A DNA stretch of 12,026 nt from the NCBI GenBank assembly GCA_012719195.1, contig JAAYAV010000442.1:1-12026 (forward strand). Direction: 5' to 3'. The notes beneath the pieces are model-generated. The model searched no databases. It was not told the origin of the DNA and saw only the letters and a list, made by a program, of their open reading frames with translations. The stretch is from Anaerolineae bacterium (GTDB lineage: Bacteria > Chloroflexota > Anaerolineae > DRVO01). This document shows positions 1 to 5,382 of the stretch, one piece after another (within the stretch, counting starts at the first letter, position 1; every line of letters starts with the position of its first letter). The position numbers and the translations under genes are program-made.

Positions 1-2
1 AG

Positions 3-74
3 TGGCGACGACTGGATTTGAACCAGTGACCAAGGGCTTATGAGTCCCCTGCTCTACCACTGAGCTACGTCGCC
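3..74 (-). tRNA. tRNA-Met (CAT), probably elongator
   Basis: The minus strand folds as a complete 72-nt cloverleaf. The acceptor is GGCGACG/CGTCGCC, the D stem GCTC/GAGC, the anticodon loop CTCATAA, the T arm ACTGG-TTCAAAT-CCAGT, and the discriminator is A. The anticodon is CAT. Full acceptor pairing at position 1-72 excludes an initiator, and the GGCNACGTAGCTCAG start resembles bacterial elongator tRNA-Met. A CAT tRNA could also be tRNA-Ile2, which TilS converts to lysidine, and sequence alone does not settle this. The anticodon stem has a G27-T43 wobble and an A31-G39 mismatch. CCA is not encoded: the bases after the discriminator are CT. It lies 45 nt downstream of the initiator tRNA and is probably co-transcribed with it. 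Confidence 0.93.
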
Positions 75-79
75 ATCAG

Positions 80-109
80 CAAGGGAGATGGCGACGGCCA
101 TCTCCCTTG
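80..109 (-). other. Perfect 13-bp hairpin between two CAT tRNAs
   Basis: Arms 80-92 and 97-109 are perfect reverse complements and enclose a 4-nt loop. In the minus-strand transcript the hairpin lies after the initiator tRNA and 5 nt before the next tRNA. No T-run follows, so a classical intrinsic terminator is unlikely. A processing signal or spacer structure in a di-tRNA precursor fits better. Bases 88-96 are also complementary to 68-76, the 5' end of the downstream tRNA. Confidence 0.7.
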
Positions 110-119
110 TCGTACCAGG

Positions 120-191
120 TAGCGGGGGTTGGATTCGAACCAACGACCTCCGGGTTATGAGCCCGACGAGCTGCCACTGCTCTACCCCGCG
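120..191 (-). tRNA. Initiator tRNA-fMet (CAT)
   Basis: This is a 72-nt cloverleaf on the minus strand: acceptor CGCGGGG/CCCCGCT, D stem GAGC/GCTC, anticodon loop CTCATAA and T arm GTTGG-TTCGAAT-CCAAC. It shows the two hallmarks of a bacterial initiator: an unpaired first acceptor position (C1 against T72) and three consecutive G-C pairs (GGG/CCC) in the anticodon stem next to the loop. The usual bacterial mismatch is C1-A72, so C1-T72 is a variant. CCA is not encoded; CCT follows the discriminator A. Its own strong promoter begins 12 bp upstream. Confidence 0.96.
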
Positions 192-202
192 ACGCATTTA
201 TG

Positions 203-231
203 AGTATATGCCGACTCCCTCGCCGTGTCAA
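203..231 (-). promoter_or_regulatory. Sigma-70 promoter for the fMet/Met tRNA pair
   Basis: The minus strand has a perfect -35 TTGACA (226-231), a 17-bp spacer and a -10 TATACT (203-208). Transcription should start near 196, only about 5 nt before the mature 5' end of the initiator tRNA. The promoter lies wholly between the stop codon of the division gene and the tRNA. Confidence 0.9.
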
Positions 232-238
232 ATCCAGT

Positions 239-613
239 CTACGGCAGTAGTCGCTCCAGCAGGTTCTGCCTTTCCGGCGTGGCGGTGGCGGTCGGCTCCA
301 GCGTCGGTACCGGGGTAGGCGTCGCCACCAGCACCACCAGCACCTCTCCCGGCCGGGACATGCGCAGGCGGGAGCGTGCCGCCGCTTCCACATAGGCGGC
401 TGTCTGGACGTAGCCCTTCTGCTCCAGCAACTCGTCCTTGAGCGCCTGGGCCGTGACCCGCTCGGCGATCACCGTCTGCTCGGTGTGGAGCCACTGCTGG
501 CGCAGCGACGACTGGCGCCCGTACTCCACCCCCAGGGGAATGGTCATGAGGGCCATCACCACCATGATGGCCGTGGCCAGTCGAGACGTTCTTCTACGGC
601 TGCCCAGAGTCAT
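239..613 (-). CDS. DivIC/FtsB-family septum formation initiator with Thr/Pro-rich tail
   Basis: This is a 124-residue protein with the DivIC/FtsB layout. It has a short basic N-terminus, one membrane helix (about residues 12-27), a Gln/Glu-rich coiled coil (about 33-66) and then the family end motif, in which a Tyr and Ala/Arg-rich stretch leads to RPGEVLVVL (about 74-95). FtsB/DivIC proteins join FtsL and FtsQ/DivIB in the divisome and act at the septal membrane. A Thr/Pro-rich tail (about 98-113) and a short polar end follow, which the compact E. coli FtsB lacks. Start ATG 611-613 is preceded by GGGGG at 620-624, 6 nt away. There is almost no room for a promoter between the upstream hairpin (635-659) and the start, so expression probably comes by read-through from tRNA-Leu. 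The family is well supported; the choice between DivIC and FtsB is not. Confidence 0.85.
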   Translation of the reverse strand: MTLGSRRRTSRLATAIMVVMALMTIPLGVEYGRQSSLRQQWLHTEQTVIAERVTAQALKDELLEQKGYVQTAAYVEAAARSRLRMSRPGEVLVVLVATPTPVPTLEPTATATPERQNLLERLLP

Positions 614-634
614 TGACCGCCCCCAGAAATGCTA

Positions 635-659
635 AAGCCCCAGACATGGCCTGGGGCTT
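635..659 (-). terminator. Hairpin after tRNA-Leu, possible attenuating terminator
   Basis: AAGCCCCAG (635-643) and CTGGGGCTT (651-659) form a perfect 9-bp stem with a 7-nt loop. Read on the minus strand it begins 5 nt after the tRNA-Leu CCA and is followed by TTAGCATTT, a poor T-tract. It could end most tRNA-Leu transcripts while letting some reach the division gene, or it could be a processing site. Confidence 0.5.
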
Positions 660-663
660 ACAC

Positions 664-749
664 TGGTGCCGAAGGTGGGATTTGAACCCACACGAGCTAA
701 TGCTCACAGCGCCCTGAACGCTGCGTGTCTGCCGTTCCACCACTTCGGC
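664..749 (-). tRNA. tRNA-Leu (CAG)
   Basis: This is a class II tRNA on the minus strand. The acceptor is GCCGAAG/CTTCGGC and the anticodon stem is CAGCG/CGCTG around loop TTCAGGG, giving anticodon CAG, which reads CUG. It has a long variable arm built on GAGC/GCTC, T arm GTGGG-TTCAAAT-CCCAC and discriminator A. CCA is encoded at 664-666, unlike the two CAT tRNAs to its left. The long variable arm and the A discriminator both fit leucine. Confidence 0.96.
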
Positions 750-763
750 TTCACCGCACCGCT

Positions 764-792
764 ATGATAGCAATGGCCCCTCAGGCTGTCAA
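764..792 (-). promoter_or_regulatory. Sigma-70 promoter for tRNA-Leu (and probably the division gene)
   Basis: The minus strand has -35 TTGACA (787-792), a 17-bp spacer and -10 TATCAT (764-769). The predicted start near 757 is about 8 nt before the tRNA 5' end. It is the only convincing promoter upstream of the division gene, so it may serve both. Confidence 0.87.
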
Positions 793-870
793 CTCCCGCC
801 CCGGCCCGCGCACTGCGCCCGCCCCTCAGGTGCACCGCGCGCCCACCGACTCCAGCGAACATCGGGAGGC

Positions 871-892
871 CTGCAGGGGACATCCACTGCAG
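871..892 (-). other. Weak hairpin downstream of the solute-binding protein gene
   Basis: CTGCAG occurs at 871-876 and again at 887-892. The segment between can add two more G-C pairs after a mismatch, giving a small stem-loop 26 bp past the gene's stop. No T-run follows in the minus direction, so a terminator role is only possible. Apart from this and the tRNA-Leu promoter, I see nothing in the 750-917 gap. Confidence 0.25.
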
Positions 893-917
893 TTTCCGTG
901 CCAAGAGGCGCGGGTGC

Positions 918-2612
918 CTAGCCGGCGTCTATTCCCGTCCGTCGCACCCGGACCTTGCGGTAGTTCACGTACCACTCGTTGATGCTTTGGAAGCGGTTGC
1001 TGGGCGACACCATGGGGCCTAGCTCCACCCCGCTGACGTCCACGTCCACGGCATAGGTGTAGACGGGGTAGTACAGCGGCAGGCCGGGCAACTCCTCGGC
1101 GACGATCGCCTGGAAGCGATGATACATGCCGGTCCGGATGGACTGATCCCAGGTGCGGCGAGCCTGCTCAAGCAGCTCGTCCGCCTCCCGATTCACGTAA
1201 CCGGCGTAGTTCTGTCCCACACCTCCGCTCTGGGAGCTGTGCCAGAGGACATATGGATCCGGATCCCCGCCGAGCGACAACTCCACCACCGCCGCGTCGA
1301 ACTCGCCCGTCGCCAGGCGTCCGGAGACCAGGTCGTTGAAGCCGATCGCCGTCACCTGGGCGGAGACGCCGATCTCGCTCCAATGCCGCGCCACCTCACG
1401 GGCCACTGCCAGCGACTGTCGATCGTCGGTCACCAGCAGTTCCAGGGCCAACGACTGACCATCCTTTGACCTGATGCCGTCGCCGTCTTCATCCACCCAG
1501 CCGAGCGCCTCCAGGCGGTCCCGCGCCTGCGCCGGATCATGCTCGACCGTCGGCCCCTGCGGGTCCAGTGCCCAAGAGCAGGACGAGTACGGGGAATGGG
1601 CCACCAGCCCGCGCCCCTCCAGCACCGTGCCCACCAGCGTTCGCCGATCCAGACCCAGCTGGAGCGCCTGGCGCATCTCGGCCTCGCCCAGAAACGGTGC
1701 TGTGGTGCTTTCCAGGTCCAGAATCACCATTACCATGCGAGCCAGTGGCGCCGAATAGAGGTTGAGATCGCGGTCGGCAGTGATCCCGGCCAGGTAATCC
1801 GCCGTAAGGCCGCCCACCCCCATCACCTCTCCGCGCCCATGGGCGCGAAGAGCCTCGCCCGGGTCCCGGTAGAAGCGGAACTCGATCCCGTCCAGGTAGG
1901 GACGCTCCAGCCCGTAGTAGTCGGGATTGACCTGCAGCACCACATGAGAGAAGTCGCTCTCCTCGATGACGAAAGGCCCCGACCCCACCGGCAGCCGGTT
2001 GAACTCCGCCTGCGTCAGCTCCGCCACCGGGACGCCGCGCAACAGGTGGGACGGCAGTATGCCGAGATCGGTCGCGGCTAGGAAGGGCCCGTAGGCCTCC
2101 GGCAACCTAAACTGCACCACTCGGGGGCTGACCTCGGTCACCTCGACGTCGGCCCAGAAGCGGGCCAGGGCGGGCAGGCCGGGGAACTCCGGGCTCTGCA
2201 CCACGCCGACGGTGAACAACACGTCGTCCGCCACCACCGGCACTCCGTCGTGCCAGAGAGCGTCGGGGCGGATGGTGAAGGTGTACTCGCGGCCGTCGGA
2301 GGACACTTCCCAGGACTCGGCCAGATTGGGCAGAACGTTGCCGCAGCCGTCCAGGCGCGTGAGCCCGCTGAAGACCAGCGAGACGATATCCTCGTCGACC
2401 TGGTTGCCTTGGCTGAGGACGGGATTGAGGAAACGAGGGCTGCCGGCCACCCCTTCCACGTAGGTACCGCCGCTGGCAGCTACCAGAACCGTGTCATAGG
2501 CACCGGCTGACTGAAGCAGGACAGCCGCCACCAGAAGCACGCCCACCCCCGCCAGCACGACGTGCCAGCGCAGCCGGGACTGCGGCGACCGTTTGGACCT
2601 TAGCTCACCCAC
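918..2612 (-). CDS. Membrane-anchored family 5 (peptide/nickel-type) solute-binding protein
   Basis: This is a 564-residue extracytoplasmic solute-binding protein of the SBP_bac_5 family, which captures oligopeptides, nickel or other small ligands for ABC importers. A basic N-terminus and one hydrophobic helix (about residues 17-36) export or anchor it. No lipobox cysteine follows, so it is probably not a lipoprotein. The family signature is seen at about 78-135: a FSGLTRLD stretch, then LPNLAESW, then TFTIRPDALWHDG and a DDVLFT motif. The rest keeps the usual two-lobe length. Start GTG 2610-2612 lies 6 bp after the secG stop, and a GGAG directly before or overlapping it suggests reinitiation from secG. 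No permease or ATPase gene is adjacent, so ligand and partners cannot be named. Confidence 0.88.
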   Translation of the reverse strand: MGELRSKRSPQSRLRWHVVLAGVGVLLVAAVLLQSAGAYDTVLVAASGGTYVEGVAGSPRFLNPVLSQGNQVDEDIVSLVFSGLTRLDGCGNVLPNLAESWEVSSDGREYTFTIRPDALWHDGVPVVADDVLFTVGVVQSPEFPGLPALARFWADVEVTEVSPRVVQFRLPEAYGPFLAATDLGILPSHLLRGVPVAELTQAEFNRLPVGSGPFVIEESDFSHVVLQVNPDYYGLERPYLDGIEFRFYRDPGEALRAHGRGEVMGVGGLTADYLAGITADRDLNLYSAPLARMVMVILDLESTTAPFLGEAEMRQALQLGLDRRTLVGTVLEGRGLVAHSPYSSCSWALDPQGPTVEHDPAQARDRLEALGWVDEDGDGIRSKDGQSLALELLVTDDRQSLAVAREVARHWSEIGVSAQVTAIGFNDLVSGRLATGEFDAAVVELSLGGDPDPYVLWHSSQSGGVGQNYAGYVNREADELLEQARRTWDQSIRTGMYHRFQAIVAEELPGLPLYYPVYTYAVDVDVSGVELGPMVSPSNRFQSINEWYVNYRKVRVRRTGIDAG

Positions 2613-2618
2613 TCCGGC

Positions 2619-2870
2619 CTAGAAGGACGGCCTCGTCGCCAGCACGTTGAGGAAGCCGAAGATCAGGAAGGCGATGCCCAGGCCGATGGTGGCCTCATAG
2701 AGAGTCTTCTCTAGGCCCCGGCGCGTCCGGTAGAGAGAGGAGTCCCCGCCGAACATGCTGCCTAGCCCACCGGTACGCGCCTGCAACACCACCAGCGCGG
2801 CCACGGCGGCCGAAATGAGTATCTGGATCACCTGTAGGAAGGGCGCCAATCCGATAAGGAACTGCTGCAT
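2619..2870 (-). CDS. secG: Protein translocase subunit SecG
   Basis: This is an 83-residue SecG, the small accessory subunit of the SecYEG channel in the cytoplasmic membrane. It has two membrane helices (about residues 7-29 and 59-77). Between them is the typical cytoplasmic loop with a QARTGGLGSMFGG stretch (about 30-42), matching the family's Gly-rich, Phe-Gly-Gly loop. I chose ATG 2868-2870 because AGGAGG (2880-2885) stands 9 nt upstream. A longer frame reaching 2930 adds 20 polar residues, lacks support and would run through the promoter. It is the first gene of a two-gene unit with the solute-binding protein. Confidence 0.93.
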   Translation of the reverse strand: MQQFLIGLAPFLQVIQILISAAVAALVVLQARTGGLGSMFGGDSSLYRTRRGLEKTLYEATIGLGIAFLIFGFLNVLATRPSF

Positions 2871-2900
2871 CCGGGGATGCCTCCTGGAGAGATCCCGCTC

Positions 2901-2930
2901 ATTATAGGGGTCGCCCGGCGTCTCCGGCAA
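2901..2930 (-). promoter_or_regulatory. Promoter for secG
   Basis: The minus strand has a perfect -10 TATAAT (2901-2906) and TTGCCG (2925-2930) as -35 with an 18-bp spacer. The predicted start near 2894 gives a short leader carrying the AGGAGG ribosome site. Confidence 0.75.
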
Positions 2931-2975
2931 CCTGTCGCCGCGACTTGGCCCGGCGGGGCGGCCGTCGCGCCCTAC

Positions 2976-3003
2976 TTGCCCACCGGTTCTGCCCGGCTAT
3001 ACT
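2976..3003 (+). promoter_or_regulatory. Probable promoter for the glycosyltransferase gene
   Basis: TTGCCC (2976-2981), a 16-bp spacer and TATACT (2998-3003) lie 41 bp before the chosen start codon. The -10 is good and the -35 partial. It diverges from the secG promoter without overlap. Confidence 0.6.
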
Positions 3004-3044
3004 CACCCTCAGCCGCGGGCGCGTCATCCTCTGGAGGGCGGTTA

Positions 3045-3803
3045 ATGGACTCCCGACCACATCTCTCCGTGGTTGTTCCCGTATACAACGAAGAGCGCTG
3101 CATCGCCGAGAACCTCCGCGGAGTGCTGGAGTACCTTGCCGCCCAGCCGTACACCTCCGAGGTCATCGTGGTGGACGACGGCAGCCGCGACAACACCGCC
3201 TCTCTGGTTGAGCAGATCGCGGCGACGGCCCCCAGCCTTCGTCTCATCCGCAACGACCACCGGGGCAAGGCCTTTGCCGTCCGTACCGGCGTGCTCGCTT
3301 CGGCGGGCGAACACGTGCTCTTCGCCGACGCCGACATGGCCACCCCCATTCACCAGACGGCCAAGCTGCTCTCCGCGCTCGAGGACGGGAACCAGGTCGC
3401 CATCGGCTCCCGAGAGGGCTACGGCGCCCGCCGCTACAACGAGCCCTGGATGCGTCACTTCATGGGCCGCGTCTTCAACCTCGTGGTGCGAATCCTGGTG
3501 ATGGGGCAGCACCGCGACACCCAGTGCGGCTTCAAGGCCTTCACCCGAGCCGCCGCCCAGGACATCTTCCACTCCGTACGCCTCTACGGCCCCTCCGCTC
3601 CCGTGCTGGATGCCCCCCTGGTGACCGGCTTCGACGTGGAACTGCTGTACCTCGCTCACCTGAAGGACTACCGCGTGGTGGACCTACCGGTGGAGTGGCA
3701 CTATGGCCCGGGCAGCAAGGTCAGCCCGCTGCGCGACTCCTGGCGGAACTTCCGCGACGTGCTCCGCGTGCGCTATAACGCCATGCGCGGGCTCTACGGT
3801 TAG
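3045..3803 (+). CDS. ALG5-like family 2 glycosyltransferase
   Basis: This is a 252-residue GT2 (GT-A fold) glycosyltransferase. Motifs in order are VVVPVYNEE (9-17), VVDDGSRDNT (42-51), the metal-binding DADMATP (95-101), RDTQCGFKAFTR (157-168) and FDVEL (196-200), with VPVEW-like DLPVEW near 213-218 and a SKV motif near 224. This set matches dolichyl-phosphate beta-glucosyltransferase/ALG5 relatives. These move a sugar from a nucleotide donor to a polyprenyl phosphate at the cytoplasmic face of the membrane. No membrane helix is evident. Start ATG 3045 has GGAGG (3033-3037) 7 nt upstream. A frame extending back to 2877 lacks a ribosome site and runs over the secG promoter. A short Pro-rich stretch at about 180-193 precedes the FDVEL motif. 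The sugar and acceptor cannot be read from sequence. Confidence 0.88.
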   Translation: MDSRPHLSVVVPVYNEERCIAENLRGVLEYLAAQPYTSEVIVVDDGSRDNTASLVEQIAATAPSLRLIRNDHRGKAFAVRTGVLASAGEHVLFADADMATPIHQTAKLLSALEDGNQVAIGSREGYGARRYNEPWMRHFMGRVFNLVVRILVMGQHRDTQCGFKAFTRAAAQDIFHSVRLYGPSAPVLDAPLVTGFDVELLYLAHLKDYRVVDLPVEWHYGPGSKVSPLRDSWRNFRDVLRVRYNAMRGLYG

Positions 3804-3804
3804 C

Positions 3805-5178
3805 CTATACCTTCTTCTGCTTCCAGCCCCCGCGGTAGAACCAGAAGGCCATAGCTAGCGAGTTGGCGATGCTGGCCAGGCCCCAGCCCACCCAAACACC
3901 GTCCAGCCCCAGCGGAGTCAGTCGCGACAGCGCCAGACCCACCGGCACCTGGATACCCCAAAGGGTGAAGAGGTTCACCATCATCGCCGGCACGGTGTTG
4001 CCTGCCCCGTCCAGCGCCCTGCCCATGACCACGCCGACGGCGCTGAAGGCGTAGCCGATCGCGACAATGCGAATGGCGCGCACTGCCACCGCCGCTACGT
4101 CCTCAGTGCAGTGGAACCACGTCGCCACCACGGGCGCCTGCCACGCGAGCAGTGCCATCGCCACCACCATGAAGGCGAGACTGGCTCCGGAGATGATCCA
4201 GGCGCTCCGCTCCGCCCGCTCCGGCCTCCGCGCACCCAGGTTCTGCCCCACGAGCGTCCCGGCGGCATTGCCCATCCCAAAGCCCGGGGTGAGGAGCATC
4301 ACCGTCAGACGGGTAGCGACACCGTACCCGGCGATGGCTGCCGTCCCGAACGGGGCGACAACGGCTATCATCGCCACTCGGGACGAACTACGCAGGACCG
4401 CCTGCACGGCGCTAGGCAGGCCAACGGTCACCATGGTCCGGATGACCGTCCAGTCGGGCGCCAGATGGCCCCAGAGCATCTGGAAGCGCGCCCGCCCGGC
4501 CGTCAGCAGGCCCAGGCCCACGACGACGACAATCAGCTGGGCGAACACCGTCGAGAGCGCCGCCCCCGCCACGCCCAGCGGCGGCAGCCCTGCCACCCCG
4601 CGAACCAGGACCGGCAGAAGCGCCAGGTTTGTCAGGTTGCCCACGAGCGCCAGCCACAGGGCCTCTCTGGCGTTACCCGCCCCGCGCAGCACGGAGCTCA
4701 GCACCAGTGCCACCACGATGACCGGAAGGCCAAGAAAGGTAAGCCGGAGATAGAGGACCGCCGGCGGGAGCACGTCCTGGTCCGCGCCGAGGATCTGCAC
4801 CAGCGGCGCCGAGGTCAGCCAGCCTACCGCCCCCAGAACCACGCCCAGCACTGTCGCGAACATCAGCGCCTGCGTGGCGGCATGACTGGCGGCGGCGTGG
4901 TCCTTCTCGCCGATTCGCCGGGCCACCACTGCCGCCCCGCCCACGCCAAGGCCCATCGCTAGGCTCGTCAGCACCCAGCGCACGCTCCCGCTGAGAGAAA
5001 CGGCGGCCAGCGCGCTCGAGCCGAGGTACCCCATGAAGTAGAGCTCGGCGATCTGGAACACGTTCGACACCGTCATCTCTAGCGTCATCGGCACCGCAAG
5101 GCGCCAGATCCCGCGGGACAGGCTGCCAGTGGTGTAATCGGGGGCGCGTCGAGCTACTGCTGCTGCTCCATTGGGCAT
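3805..5178 (-). CDS. MATE-family multidrug/cation exporter
   Basis: This 457-residue inner-membrane protein fits the usual MATE length and 12-helix plan. The N-terminal repeat includes WRLAVPMTLEM, a FMGYLGSSALAAVSL stretch and a GLGVGGAAVVARRIGE segment. The second repeat includes a corresponding GMGNAAGTLVGQNLGARR segment. MATE proteins export cationic drugs or metabolites using a proton or sodium gradient; the substrate is unknown here. I chose ATG 5176-5178 because GGAG (5184-5187) lies 5 nt upstream. A GTG at 5227-5229 would add 17 residues and sits 8 nt after the -10, so a leaderless longer form is possible. The stop codon lies one base from that of the convergent glycosyltransferase. 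Confidence 0.93.
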   Translation of the reverse strand: MPNGAAAVARRAPDYTTGSLSRGIWRLAVPMTLEMTVSNVFQIAELYFMGYLGSSALAAVSLSGSVRWVLTSLAMGLGVGGAAVVARRIGEKDHAAASHAATQALMFATVLGVVLGAVGWLTSAPLVQILGADQDVLPPAVLYLRLTFLGLPVIVVALVLSSVLRGAGNAREALWLALVGNLTNLALLPVLVRGVAGLPPLGVAGAALSTVFAQLIVVVVGLGLLTAGRARFQMLWGHLAPDWTVIRTMVTVGLPSAVQAVLRSSSRVAMIAVVAPFGTAAIAGYGVATRLTVMLLTPGFGMGNAAGTLVGQNLGARRPERAERSAWIISGASLAFMVVAMALLAWQAPVVATWFHCTEDVAAVAVRAIRIVAIGYAFSAVGVVMGRALDGAGNTVPAMMVNLFTLWGIQVPVGLALSRLTPLGLDGVWVGWGLASIANSLAMAFWFYRGGWKQKKV

Positions 5179-5237
5179 GATCGCTCCACTGGTTGAGGTG
5201 TGGCTTCGAGGGCGGTTGGCCGCGGTCACCGGTGGGA

Positions 5238-5267
5238 ATCATACCAGCGACTACACGACAATGTCAT
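5238..5267 (-). promoter_or_regulatory. Promoter for the MATE gene
   Basis: The minus strand has ATGACA (5262-5267), an 18-bp spacer and TATGAT (5238-5243). The predicted start is near 5231, giving about a 50-nt leader to the chosen ATG, or no leader if the GTG at 5229 is used. Confidence 0.6.
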
Positions 5268-5290
5268 TCTGCCCGTTCGCGGCCCCAATG

Positions 5291-5306
5291 GCGCGATGAG
5301 TCGCGC
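5291..5306. promoter_or_regulatory. Inverted repeat between divergent promoters, possible operator
   Basis: GCGCGA (5291-5296) and TCGCGC (5301-5306) form a perfect 6-bp inverted repeat with a 4-bp centre. It lies upstream of both -35 boxes, between the MATE and translin promoters. The location suits a regulator site, but short GC-rich repeats arise by chance in such DNA, and no regulator gene is nearby. Confidence 0.3.
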
Positions 5307-5322
5307 GCACGGGAATGATGTT

Positions 5323-5351
5323 TTGTCTGTAGTGCTGCGCATGGCTACACT
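5323..5351 (+). promoter_or_regulatory. Promoter for the translin/L,D-transpeptidase unit
   Basis: TTGTCT (5323-5328), a 17-bp spacer and TACACT (5346-5351) form a fair sigma-70 promoter. The predicted start near 5358 leaves about 25 nt carrying the AGGGAG ribosome site before the GTG start at 5383. Confidence 0.65.
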
Positions 5352-5382
5352 AGGTTGATTGCGGCACCAGGGAGCCGAGTTA

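Noticed and set aside
76..393. Frames running across the tRNA genes near the left edge
   Set aside because: They read through two well-folded tRNAs, and their sequence is typical tRNA-shadow translation such as an NPEVVGSNPTPAT-like stretch.
2877..3044. N-terminal extension of the glycosyltransferase
   Set aside because: The extra 56 residues lack a ribosome site, overlap the secG promoter and leader, and precede the probable promoter at 2976-3003.
3042..3659. Minus-strand frame of 205 codons opposite the glycosyltransferase
   Set aside because: It is Gly/Val/Glu/His-rich shadow translation opposite a gene with all its family motifs intact.
4067..4962. Long plus-strand open frames (228 and 283 codons) opposite the MATE gene
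   Set aside because: They are antisense to a clear MATE gene, have Arg/Pro/His-rich or Ser/Thr/Arg-rich low-quality composition, and match no family.
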